The notes under the pieces are model-generated. The model saw nothing but the letters and a program-made list of their open reading frames with translations, made no database searches and was not told the DNA's origin. A DNA stretch of 34,793 nucleotides from Actinomycetes bacterium (lineage in GTDB: Bacteria > Actinomycetota > Actinomycetes > S36-B12 > CAIYMF01). Location: NCBI GenBank assembly GCA_021784035.1, contig JAJXTD010000007.1:1-34793 (forward strand), written 5' to 3'. Of this stretch, positions 1 through 7,832 are shown one piece after another. Numbering within the stretch: the first letter of the stretch is position 1; each line of letters opens with the position of its first letter. The translations under genes were made by a program, and so were the position numbers.

Positions 1-2
1 CC

Positions 3-602
3 ATCGCGGCGCAGGCTGGTCAGCCGCCGATCGAGCGGTACGGCATGAGCGAGACCGTGATGCTGACCTCGAACCCGTTGCGCGGGGAGCGCCGGGCGGG
101 GTCGGTCGGTGTCCCCCTGCCCGGCGTGGAGGTGCGGCTGGGCGAGGGCGGCGCGGTCGAGGTGACCGGCCCGAACGTCTTCGCCGGCTACTGGGAGCGG
201 CCGGACGCGAACGCCGGGGCCTTCACCGCCGACGGCTGGTTCCAGACCGGCGACATCGGCGCGCTGGACGATGACGGCTACCTGCGGCTGGTCGGGCGCG
301 CGAGCGACCTCATCATCACCGGCGGGTACAACGTCTACCCGCGCGAGGTCGAGGACGCGGTCCGCGAGCACCCCGACGTCGACGACGTCGCTGTCGTGGG
401 CGTGCCCGACGAGACGTGGGGCGAGACCGTCGTGGCCTACGTCGTACCCCGCGGCGACGTCGCCGACCTGGCCGCCGCGCTCGCCGCGCACGTCGAGCCG
501 CGGCTCGCGCCGTACAAGAGACCGCGCCGCTGGACGCTGGTCGACGACCTGCCGCGCAACGCCCTGGGCAAGGTCCGGCGCGACCTCCTCCGCGCGATGT
601 AA
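3..602 (+). CDS. AMP-binding acyl-CoA synthetase, C-terminal part (5' truncated)
   Basis: This is the last 199 residues of an ANL-superfamily adenylate-forming enzyme that activates a carboxylic acid as acyl-AMP and then acyl-CoA. The frame is open from the window edge, so the N-terminal half with the P-loop lies outside. Visible core motifs, in order, are YGMSET (A5, residues 14-19 of the fragment), the TGD aspartate motif (A7), the GRASDLIITGG hinge followed by YPREVE (A8), and PRNALGKVRR near the end with the catalytic lysine (A10). The C-terminal domain is therefore intact. The acyl substrate cannot be read from this part; medium or long-chain fatty acid and malonyl/aryl acids are all possible. 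The stop codon lies inside a perfect hairpin. Confidence 0.93.
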   Translation: MAAQAGQPPIERYGMSETVMLTSNPLRGERRAGSVGVPLPGVEVRLGEGGAVEVTGPNVFAGYWERPDANAGAFTADGWFQTGDIGALDDDGYLRLVGRASDLIITGGYNVYPREVEDAVREHPDVDDVAVVGVPDETWGETVVAYVVPRGDVADLAAALAAHVEPRLAPYKRPRRWTLVDDLPRNALGKVRRDLLRAM

Positions 603-652
603 CTGATCATCGGGTCGCTTCCCGCGGCCGGAGACGACCCGATGATCAGTTA
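600..652. terminator. Perfect 18-bp inverted repeat, probable terminator
   Basis: The arms at 600-617 (TAACTGATCATCGGGTCG) and 635-652 are exact reverse complements separated by a 17-nt loop. The left arm begins with the stop codon of the acyl-CoA synthetase. There is no T-run, as is common for actinobacterial terminators. A symmetric stem could also be a protein-binding site for the gene that follows. Confidence 0.7.
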
Positions 653-713
653 CGTCACGGGATGTCACCGACCCGCGGACACGCGTCCGGAAGGAGTCGG
701 GGAGGATGTGGGC

Positions 714-1487
714 ATGATCCGGGTGGCGCTGATCCAGCTCGACGTGAACGACACCGAGACCCCGCGCGAGCGCGTCGAGCGCGTGGGGGCGCTCGTCGAG
801 GGGCTCGTCGACGTCGACCTCGCCGTGCTCCCGGAGCTGTGGCACGTCGGCGCGTTCGACCTCGACGCCGCTCGCGACAACGCGGAGTCGATGGACGGCG
901 CCGTCGTCACGCGGATGCGCGCGGCCGCGGCGCGGGCCGGGATCTGGCTGCACGCCGGGTCGTTCGCCGAGCTCGCCGGCGGTCACCGCTACAACACGTC
1001 GGTCGTCCTCGACCCGTCGGGCGACGTCGTGGCGACGTACCGCAAGCAGCACCTGTTCGGCTGGGAGGACGGCGAGCCCTCGGTGATGACGGCGGGCGAC
1101 GCCCTCGTCGTGCTCCCGACGCCGCTCGGCGCCACGGGCCTGGCCACCTGCTACGACCTGCGCTTCCCCGAGCTCTTCCGCCGCCTCGTCGACTCGGGCG
1201 CCGAGACGTTCCTCATGGCGTCGGGCTGGCCCATGCCCCGGATCGACCACTGGTCGGTCCTCGCCCGGGCGCGGGCGATCGAGAACCAGGCCTGGGTGGT
1301 CGCGTGCAACACCGCGGGGACCCACGCCGGCGTGCTCATGGGCGGCCGCTCCGTCGTCGTCGACCCGCGCGGTGCGGTCGTCGCCGAGGCGGGCCAGGAC
1401 GAGGAGATCCTCTACGCCGACGTCGACCCGGGCGCCGCCGCCGAGTGGCGCCGAGCCTTCCCGGTGCTCGCCGACCGGCGGCTGTGA
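714..1487 (+). CDS. Carbon-nitrogen hydrolase (nitrilase superfamily)
   Basis: The 257-residue protein is an amidase-type member of the nitrilase superfamily that hydrolyses a C-N amide bond of a small substrate. The Glu-Lys-Cys triad is visible: E41 in LPELW, K111 in YRKQHLF and C146 in TCYDLRFPE. The length fits omega-amidase/YafV or NLP1-like branches, which act on alpha-keto-acid amides or deaminated glutathione. The start at 714 was chosen because GGAGGA (701-706) sits 7 nt upstream; the open frame also begins at 642, but that ATG is inside the terminator stem. It is not obviously coupled to either neighbour, so the physiological amide is not known. Confidence 0.88.
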   Translation: MIRVALIQLDVNDTETPRERVERVGALVEGLVDVDLAVLPELWHVGAFDLDAARDNAESMDGAVVTRMRAAAARAGIWLHAGSFAELAGGHRYNTSVVLDPSGDVVATYRKQHLFGWEDGEPSVMTAGDALVVLPTPLGATGLATCYDLRFPELFRRLVDSGAETFLMASGWPMPRIDHWSVLARARAIENQAWVVACNTAGTHAGVLMGGRSVVVDPRGAVVAEAGQDEEILYADVDPGAAAEWRRAFPVLADRRL

Positions 1488-1626
1488 CCCGGTCCGGCAC
1501 CGGCCCTGCGACCGGATGCCGGTGACGCGGGCGCGGCCAGCTTCTGCGTTCCCCCATCCGTCGTCCGCCGGCGCGTCCTGGGGGCTAGGGTCCCGCCCAC
1601 GTCCCCCCAGTGAACGGTGACCCTCG

Positions 1627-3096
1627 ATGACCCAGGTGCCGCCGGCGTCGACGCACGACGCCGATTCCTTCGACCTCGTCGTGATCGGGTCGGGTCCCGC
1701 CGGCGAGAAGGGCGCGACGCAGGCGGCGTACTACGGGCACCGCGTCGCCGTGGTGGAGCGCCGCTCCGATCCGGGGGGCTCCGCGATCGCGGTGTCCGGT
1801 GTCCCGGTGAAGGCGCTGCGCGACACCGCGGTCTACCTCACCGGCTGGTCGCGGCGCGACGTCTTCGGGATCGGGATCAGCCTCTCCCCGGACCTCGTGA
1901 TGAACCGGCTGCGCGCGCACGTCACCGACGTCGTCACGACCATGGCGTCGGCCGTCGGCGAGAACCTGGAGCGCCACCACGTCGAGCTCGTCCACGGCGA
2001 GGCGCGCCTCGGCCCCGACCGGACCGTGGTGGTACGCCGCGAGGACGGCACCGAGCGGGTGCTCCGGGCCGGCGTGATCCTGCTCGCGACGGGGTCGCGG
2101 CCGCACCACCCGCCGGAGCTCCCGTTCGACGACCCTGACGTGCACGACTCCGAGACGATCCTGTCGCTCGAGTCGCTCCCGCGGCGCATGGTGGTCGTCG
2201 GCGGGGGGCCGGTGGGCACGGAGTACGCGTCGATCTTCTCCGCGCTCGGCGTCGACGTGACGCTCGTCGACCGGGGGCCGCGGCTGCTGCCGATGCTCGA
2301 CGGCGAGATCTCCGCGACGCTCGCGGCGAGCCTGACCCGGACCGGCGCGCGGATCATGCTCGAGTCCCAGGTCGAGTCGGTGGACCGGGACGGCGACGGG
2401 CTCGTCGTGCGGGTGAACGGCGAGGTGCTGCGTCCCGACGTGGTGCTGCACGCGCTCGGCCGCACCGGCAACGTCGAGAGCCTCGACCTGGCGGGGGCCG
2501 GGGTCGAGGCGAACGCGCGCGGGTGCATCACGGTCGACGCCGACTTCCGCACGACGGTGCCGGGGGTCTACGCCGCCGGCGACGTCACCGGGCCGCCCGG
2601 GCTCGCGTCCGTCGCGATGGAGCAGGCGCGCGTGGGGATGTGCCGCGCGTTCGGCATCCCGTACAAGGAGGCCCTCGACGACACCCTCCCGACCGGCATC
2701 TACACGCTGCCCGAGGTGTCGATGGTCGGTCTCACCGAGGAGGCCGCGCGCGCGGCGAGCGACGACGTCGGGACCGGCCGGACACTGTTCGCGGCCAACG
2801 CGCGGGCGCGGATCTCCGGCTCCACCGAGGGCGTGCTCAAGCTCGTGTTCCGCACGTCCGACCGGCGGCTGCTCGGCGCCCACATCCTCGGCGAGGAGGC
2901 GACCGAGCTCATCCACATCGCGCAGGCCGTGCTGCACCGCGGCGGCGCGATCGACGAGTTCATCGACACCACGTTCAACTTCCCGACCCGGGCCGACGCG
3001 TACAAGTACGCGGCGTACGACGGGCTCCCGCCCCGGGCCGCGAGCCTGCGCACCCAGCACCGGGCGGCGACGGAGACAGCGAGAGAGGGCGAGTGA
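1627..3096 (+). CDS. SthA-like NAD(P)/FAD-dependent oxidoreductase without redox disulfide
   Basis: The 489-residue flavoprotein belongs to the dihydrolipoamide dehydrogenase/glutathione reductase family. It has an N-terminal FAD-binding GSGPAGEKGA, a central NAD-binding GGGPVGTEYASIF, the second FAD motif YAAGDVTG and a C-terminal dimerisation domain starting at LPTGIYTLPEVSMVG. Where disulfide reductases carry CxxxxC, this protein has GGSAIAVSGVPVKALR with no cysteine, the layout of soluble (Si-specific) pyridine nucleotide transhydrogenase. That makes NADPH-to-NAD hydride transfer the best guess, although the usual PSK of SthA is PVK here. A possible -10 box TAGGGT lies at 1586-1591; no clear Shine-Dalgarno precedes ATG 1627. 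A quinone or other acceptor cannot be excluded. Confidence 0.82.
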   Translation: MTQVPPASTHDADSFDLVVIGSGPAGEKGATQAAYYGHRVAVVERRSDPGGSAIAVSGVPVKALRDTAVYLTGWSRRDVFGIGISLSPDLVMNRLRAHVTDVVTTMASAVGENLERHHVELVHGEARLGPDRTVVVRREDGTERVLRAGVILLATGSRPHHPPELPFDDPDVHDSETILSLESLPRRMVVVGGGPVGTEYASIFSALGVDVTLVDRGPRLLPMLDGEISATLAASLTRTGARIMLESQVESVDRDGDGLVVRVNGEVLRPDVVLHALGRTGNVESLDLAGAGVEANARGCITVDADFRTTVPGVYAAGDVTGPPGLASVAMEQARVGMCRAFGIPYKEALDDTLPTGIYTLPEVSMVGLTEEAARAASDDVGTGRTLFAANARARISGSTEGVLKLVFRTSDRRLLGAHILGEEATELIHIAQAVLHRGGAIDEFIDTTFNFPTRADAYKYAAYDGLPPRAASLRTQHRAATETAREGE

Positions 3097-3191
3097 CCTG
3101 AAGGAGTGGGGTCCGCTGGACGGCGAGGGAGCGGCGCCGACGCGCCCCGCTCGACCTGCCTGACCCCGGGGCCGCGTGCTTTCCTGGTCGT

Positions 3192-3842
3192 GTGCCCGGA
3201 CGGCTGGAGCTCTCGCTCCCGGTCGCGGCGCGCGACGCGCTGCTGCTGGCCGGCCACCCCCGCGACTTCCGTGGCGGCGAGGTGGTGTTCCACCAGGGCG
3301 ACCCCTGCGACTCGCTGTTCCTGCTCCGTGTCGGCCGGGTCGCGGTCCGCGTGTCGACACCGGAGGGCGACGAGGTCACCGTCGGGCTGCTCGCCGCACC
3401 CGAGGAGTTCGGCGAGGTCGGCCTCATCCGGGACGACCACCACCACACCGCCACGGTCGTCGCGCTGGACGACGTACGCGTCGTGACGGTGCCAGGAGCG
3501 CGCTTCCACGACCTGCGACGTGACCACCCCGTGCTCACCGACTGGCTGCTCGCCGCGCTGACCCGCCGCCTGGAGCGCACCTCCCTGCTGCTCGCCGACG
3601 CGCTGTTCGTCGACGCCGACCGCCGGGTGGCCCGTCGCCTGCTCGACTGCCACGAGGCCTTCCGGCTCGGGCCGGGCCAGCCGCTGCCCCTCGGGCAGGA
3701 CGACCTCGCGGCCATGGCCGGCGTGTCCCGCCCGACCGCGAACCGCGCGCTGCGCCGGCTCGAGGAGCGTGGCCTGGTCTGCCTCGGCCGCCGGCACATC
3801 GTCGTCACCGACGTCGAGGCGCTCACCGCCGCTTCGCGGTGA
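3192..3842 (+). CDS. Crp/Fnr family transcriptional regulator
   Basis: The 216-residue protein has a cyclic-nucleotide-binding-like beta-barrel (about residues 15-115, with FHQGDPCDSLFLLRVGRVAV and FGEVGLI), a dimerisation helix (115-145) and a C-terminal winged helix whose recognition part reads DDLAAMAGVSRPTANRALRRLEERGL (about 170-195, shown only in its key residues A172, G177, R180, N184). It lacks an FNR-type cysteine cluster, so oxygen sensing by an iron-sulfur centre is not expected; cAMP or another small ligand is possible. The GTG start at 3192 gives the normal domain length. It sits 95 nt after the SthA-like gene in the same direction, which may reflect redox or energy control, but no operator was identified. 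Confidence 0.88.
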   Translation: MPGRLELSLPVAARDALLLAGHPRDFRGGEVVFHQGDPCDSLFLLRVGRVAVRVSTPEGDEVTVGLLAAPEEFGEVGLIRDDHHHTATVVALDDVRVVTVPGARFHDLRRDHPVLTDWLLAALTRRLERTSLLLADALFVDADRRVARRLLDCHEAFRLGPGQPLPLGQDDLAAMAGVSRPTANRALRRLEERGLVCLGRRHIVVTDVEALTAASR

Positions 3843-3854
3843 GAGCGACGACAC

Positions 3855-3873
3855 CCGGGCCGAGCGTGCCCGG
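3855..3873 (+). terminator. Weak GC-rich hairpin after the Crp/Fnr gene
   Basis: CCGGGC (3855-3860) pairs with GCCCGG (3868-3873) across a 7-nt loop, 12 nt after the stop. Such short GC stems are frequent in this DNA, so this is only a candidate. The rest of 3843-4029 shows no gene. Confidence 0.3.
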
Positions 3874-4029
3874 ACCGCGTCCGTCGCGGCCTGCCAGGCG
3901 CCGTGCAGCTCCCCGTCCCTGCGCCTCGCCTTCGTCCTGACCCCGACCTCGCTCCCCCCATGTGGCCGATCCGACGCCGCGGGCCCCGGGCCGGGAAGAT
4001 CCCCGGCGCCGGTGCGGTTGGATGAGGCC

Positions 4030-5898
4030 GTGACGTCGAGTCGAGCGCGGGTCCGCGCACCGGAGCTCGTCGGCCGTGGCGGGTGGCTGAACACGGGCGG
4101 CACGGAGCTGTCGCTCGCCGGCCTGCGCGGCCGGATCGTGCTCCTGGACTTCTGGACCTTCTGCTGCGTCAACTGCCTGCACGTGCTCGACGAGCTGCGC
4201 CCGCTCGAGGAGAAGTACGCCGACGTCCTCGTGACCGTCGGCGTCCACTCGCCGAAGTTCGTCCACGAGTCCGAGCACGGCGCCGTGGTCGCGGCGGTCG
4301 AGCGCTACGGCGTGCATCACCCGGTGCTCGACGACCCCGACCTCACGACGTGGAAGCAGTACGCCGTGCGCGCCTGGCCGACGCTCACCGTCGTCGACCC
4401 GGAGGGCTACGTCGTCGCGCAGCTCAGCGGCGAGGGACACGCGCACGCGCTCGACACGCTGCTCGCCGACCTCGTCGCCGAGCACGAGTCGAAGGGGACG
4501 CTGCACCGCGGTGACGGCCCCTACGTCGCGCCCGCGCCGCGCGAGGGCGTGCTCTCCTTCCCGGGCAAGGTGCTCGTCCTCGACGACGGCACCCTGCTGG
4601 TGAGCGACACCGCGCACCACTCGCTCGCGCACCTCGACGCCGACGGCGGGACGCTGCTGCGGCGGATCGGCGACGGCACGCGCGGCCTCCGCGACGGCGA
4701 CGCCGCGGAGACACGGTTCAGCGAGCCGAACGGGCTCGCGCTGCTGCCGCCCGACGTCGCGGCGGCCGTCGGCTACGACGTCGTCGTGGCCGACACGGTC
4801 AACCACGCGGTGCGCGGCGTGGACACCGCGACGTGGACGACGCGCACCGTCGCCGGCACCGGCGCGCAGTGGATGCAGGGCGAGCCGTCGTCCGGCGCCG
4901 CGCTCGGGGTGGCGCTCTCCAGCCCGTGGGACGTCGCCTGGTTCGACGGCGCGATCGTCGTCGCGATGGCCGGCGTGCACCGGCTCGACCGCGTCGACCC
5001 GGCGGCCGGCACCGTCACGCCGTACGCCGGGACCACGAACGAGGGGCTCGTCGACGGCGAGCTGCCGCGGGCCTGGTTCGCGCAGACGTCGGGGCTCGTC
5101 GTCTCCGCCGACGGCGACACCCTGTGGCTCGCCGACTCGGAGACGTCCGCGTTGCGCCGCGTCCGCAACGGCGTGGTCACGACCGAGGTCGGCCGGGGCC
5201 TGTTCGACTTCGGGCTGATGGACGGCCCGGCCGAGACCGCGCTGCTGCAGCACCCGCTCGGGGTCGGCATGCTGCCCGACGGCTCCGTCGCCGTCGCCGA
5301 CACCTACAACGGCGCGATCCGCCGCTTCGACCCGCAGACCCGCACGGTCTCGACGCTGGCCACGGGCCTCGCCGAGCCGAGCGACGTCGCCGTCGTACCG
5401 GACGCCGACCGCGGCCACGTGCTGCTCGTCGTGGAGTCCGCCGCGCACCGGCTCGTGCGTGTCGCGCTGCCGGACGAGGCGCTCGCCGTCGAGGGCACGG
5501 CGTACCGCACGCAGCGGCCGCCGACGGACGTCGCGGCCGGGGCGCTCGACCTCGAGGTGCTGTTCACCCCGCCCGCGGGGCAGAAGCTCGACGACCGATA
5601 CGGCCCGTCGACGTACCTCGTCGTGTCGTCCTCGCCGCCGGAGCTCCTCGCCGCGGGTGCCGGCAGCGGGACGGACCTCGTGCGTGCGCTGCGGATCACC
5701 GATCCGGCCGAGTCCGGCGTCGACGCCGGGGTGCTGCACGTCTCGGTCCGGGCGGCTTCGTGCGACGACCCGGACGCGCCGGGGGCCGCGGAGTTCCCGG
5801 CCTGCCACGTGCACCAGCAGGACTGGGGCGTCCCCGTGCGGATCACCCCGGACGGCGCGGCGCGGCTCGCGCTCGTCCTGGCCGGCCTGGACGCCTGA
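4030..5898 (+). CDS. Thioredoxin-fold plus NHL-repeat protein (NHLRC2-like)
   Basis: The 622-residue protein begins with a thioredoxin/TlpA-like domain (about residues 15-165) containing WTFCCVNC with C46 and C49 as the CxxC pair. A beta-propeller of NHL-type repeats follows (about 180-490), with recurrent motifs such as LLVSDTAHHSL, VVVADTVNHAV, LWLADSETSAL and VAVADTYNGAI. The last ~120 residues form a small domain with two further cysteines. The same order is found in the NHLRC2 family of bacteria and animals, whose role is still poorly defined and is thought to be thiol-redox related. No signal peptide is visible, so it is probably cytoplasmic. GTG 4030 was chosen because it starts just before the conserved domain; the frame stays open for another 261 nt upstream without family similarity. 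It converges on the MFS gene. Confidence 0.87.
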   Translation: MTSSRARVRAPELVGRGGWLNTGGTELSLAGLRGRIVLLDFWTFCCVNCLHVLDELRPLEEKYADVLVTVGVHSPKFVHESEHGAVVAAVERYGVHHPVLDDPDLTTWKQYAVRAWPTLTVVDPEGYVVAQLSGEGHAHALDTLLADLVAEHESKGTLHRGDGPYVAPAPREGVLSFPGKVLVLDDGTLLVSDTAHHSLAHLDADGGTLLRRIGDGTRGLRDGDAAETRFSEPNGLALLPPDVAAAVGYDVVVADTVNHAVRGVDTATWTTRTVAGTGAQWMQGEPSSGAALGVALSSPWDVAWFDGAIVVAMAGVHRLDRVDPAAGTVTPYAGTTNEGLVDGELPRAWFAQTSGLVVSADGDTLWLADSETSALRRVRNGVVTTEVGRGLFDFGLMDGPAETALLQHPLGVGMLPDGSVAVADTYNGAIRRFDPQTRTVSTLATGLAEPSDVAVVPDADRGHVLLVVESAAHRLVRVALPDEALAVEGTAYRTQRPPTDVAAGALDLEVLFTPPAGQKLDDRYGPSTYLVVSSSPPELLAAGAGSGTDLVRALRITDPAESGVDAGVLHVSVRAASCDDPDAPGAAEFPACHVHQQDWGVPVRITPDGAARLALVLAGLDA

Positions 5899-5950
5899 CG
5901 CGATCCGACGACCCCGCGTCGTCCGCCCCGGCGCGCTCGAGGCGTGGGAC

Positions 5951-7228
5951 CTACCGCCGCAGTTCGCTCGGCTCGCCGGCGGCGGGGAGCTCGTCCGTGC
6001 CGGCGACTCCGGCGCGGGTCACCGGCGCGGACCCGCCGCGGGTGGCCCAGTAGACGAGCACCGCCACCGCGCTCCAGACCACGGTGCCGAGACCGCCGCC
6101 GATGAGCCCGGAGCGCGGGCCGAACCGGTCGGCCGCCCAGCCGATGATCGGCGCACCGATCGGCGTGCCGCCGAAGAAGACGAGCGTGTAGATGCCCATG
6201 ACGCGGCCGCGCACCCACCCCTCGGCGCGCGACTGCAGGAAGCTCTGCGAGGACGTCGTGAACGTCATCGCCAGGATCCCCGCGAACGGCAGCATCAGCA
6301 GCATGGACCAGTAGGTCGGGGAGAGCCCCACGACGATCTCGACGGCACCGAACACGAACGCGGCGACGAGGACCAGCCGGAGCCCGACCCGGGTGCGGCG
6401 CGCGGCGAGCAGCGAGCCCGCGAGGGCGCCGACCGCGAGCGCCGTCGACATGAGGCCGAAGGCCTCCGCGCCGAGCGCGAACTGCTGGCGGGCCATGAGC
6501 GCCATGGTCATCTGGTAGTTCAGCCCGAACGTCGCGACGCCGAACGCCAGGGCCAGCACCAGGATGAGGTCGCGCCGCGCGCGGACGTAGTGCAGCCCCT
6601 GCACGAGCTGCACGCGTCCCTCGCGGCGTACCTGCGGGAACAGCTCGCGGGTGCGCATGAGCAGCAGCGCCATGATGGTGATGCCGAAGGACGCGGCATT
6701 GAGGATGAACACCCAGCCGCTGCCCACGAGCGCGACCATGACGCCGGCGAGCGCAGGTCCGCCGAGGCGGGCGAGGTTGAACGACGCGCTGTTGAGCGCG
6801 ATCGCGTTGTGCAGCGAGTCCGGCCCGACGATCTCGTTGACGAACGCCTGACGCGCGGGGTTGTCGACGGCCGAGGCGCAGCCCAGCAGGAAGGCGAAGA
6901 CGTAGACGAGGTGCACGGTGGCCGCGCCGGTGATCGTGACGACGCCGAGGCCGAGGGCGAGCAGGCCCATGAGCGCCTGCGTCAGCACGAGCAGCCGGCG
7001 CCGGTCGAACCGGTCGGCGAGGGTGCCGCCCCAGAGCGAGAACAGCAGGTAGGGGAGGAACTGCAGCCCGGTCGTGATGCCGAGGGCGACGCCCGACGTG
7101 CCGGACAGGTCCAGCACGAGCCAGTCCTGCGCGACGCGCTGCATCCAGGTTCCGGTGTTCGAGAGCACCTGCCCGGTGAAGTAGAGGCGGTAGTTGCGCA
7201 CCGAGAGCGCGCGGAACATCGGGGTCAC
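5951..7228 (-). CDS. MFS efflux transporter (MFS_3/EntS-like)
   Basis: The 425-residue protein is a multi-spanning inner-membrane permease of the MFS_3 group, which includes enterobactin exporter EntS and many actinobacterial drug-efflux proteins. It starts with the typical FRALSVRNYRLYFTGQ segment before the first membrane helix, followed by TWMQRVAQDWLVL and the loop motif GGTLADRFDRRRLL between helices 2 and 3. About twelve hydrophobic segments can be followed. GTG 7228 was chosen because it overlaps the MarR stop as GTGA, implying translational coupling; ATG 7219 is an in-frame alternative. Control by the cotranscribed MarR protein suggests export of a toxic small molecule, whose nature is not known. 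Confidence 0.9.
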   Translation of the reverse strand: MTPMFRALSVRNYRLYFTGQVLSNTGTWMQRVAQDWLVLDLSGTSGVALGITTGLQFLPYLLFSLWGGTLADRFDRRRLLVLTQALMGLLALGLGVVTITGAATVHLVYVFAFLLGCASAVDNPARQAFVNEIVGPDSLHNAIALNSASFNLARLGGPALAGVMVALVGSGWVFILNAASFGITIMALLLMRTRELFPQVRREGRVQLVQGLHYVRARRDLILVLALAFGVATFGLNYQMTMALMARQQFALGAEAFGLMSTALAVGALAGSLLAARRTRVGLRLVLVAAFVFGAVEIVVGLSPTYWSMLLMLPFAGILAMTFTTSSQSFLQSRAEGWVRGRVMGIYTLVFFGGTPIGAPIIGWAADRFGPRSGLIGGGLGTVVWSAVAVLVYWATRGGSAPVTRAGVAGTDELPAAGEPSELRR

Positions 7229-7659
7229 GAGTCGGCGAGCACCTCCAGCACCGGAAGCGCCGCGCGCAGCCGCGCGCGGTCGTCGGCGTCGAGGTCGAGC
7301 AGCAGTGCCGCGAGCCACTCGTCGCGGCGGCGTCGGTCCTCGCGCAGCAGGGTGCGCGCGGCGTCGGTGAGCGAGACGACGACCTGTCGTCCGTCGTGCG
7401 GGTCGGCCGTGCGCTCGACGTAGCCGCCCTCGGCCAGCGCCGCCAGCGTCCGGGTGATCGACGGCGGGCGGACCTGCTCGTGCGCGGCGAGCGCGCCCGC
7501 GGTCATCGGGCCGTGCCGGTCGAGCGCGGCGAGCGCGGAGAGCTGGCCGAGGCCCAGGCCGTGGTCCCCGCGCTGCTGCCGGGCCCGGCGGGCCAGCCTC
7601 ATGACCGCGAGCCGCAGGTCGTGCGCGAGGTCGGCCGTGACGGCCGGGCTGGGGGACAT
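7225..7659 (-). CDS. MarR family transcriptional regulator
   Basis: The 144-residue protein is a standard-length MarR winged-helix dimer. Recognisable parts are the GLGQLSALAALDRHGP helix, the helix-turn-helix around TAGALAAHEQVRPPSITRTLAALAEGGYV (key residues A, V, P, S, T and R across about 55-80) and the wing TADPHDGRQVVVSLT. It probably represses its own operon, MarR plus the MFS exporter, and releases DNA when the exported compound binds. A dyad lies directly before its ATG and the transcript is probably leaderless. Confidence 0.9.
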   Translation of the reverse strand: MSPSPAVTADLAHDLRLAVMRLARRARQQRGDHGLGLGQLSALAALDRHGPMTAGALAAHEQVRPPSITRTLAALAEGGYVERTADPHDGRQVVVSLTDAARTLLREDRRRRDEWLAALLLDLDADDRARLRAALPVLEVLADS

Positions 7660-7661
7660 GC

Positions 7662-7678
7662 CGTTAGCCTAACTAACG
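7662..7678 (-). promoter_or_regulatory. MarR operator and leaderless -10 region
   Basis: Read on the minus strand, CGTTAGTTAGGCTAACG has outer arms CGTTAG/CTAACG (5-nt spacer), and an inner dyad TTAG-G-CTAA. It ends 3 nt before ATG 7659. The hexamer TAGGCT occupies -12 to -7 of the start codon, the spacing expected of a leaderless actinobacterial promoter. Bound regulator would cover the -10 box. Confidence 0.65.
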
Positions 7679-7832
7679 ATCGTCGGCCCCGCCAACGTGG
7701 TTCCACCCGGTGGACGACCGGGGGCGGGCCCGATCGGCTCCGCCCCCCGTCGTCCTGCCGCGGCTGCGCGCCCGGTCGGGGTCGCGCGCCGCGGTCGCTC
7801 CGGTCACGAGCCGTGGACGGCCCGTGCCGCGG

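Noticed and set aside
1585-3360. Very long open frames antisense to clear genes (also at 3823-5814, 12687-15134, 23836-25668 and elsewhere)
   Set aside because: They are arginine/proline/histidine-rich shadows produced by high GC at third codon positions, with no family features, and lie opposite well-supported genes.
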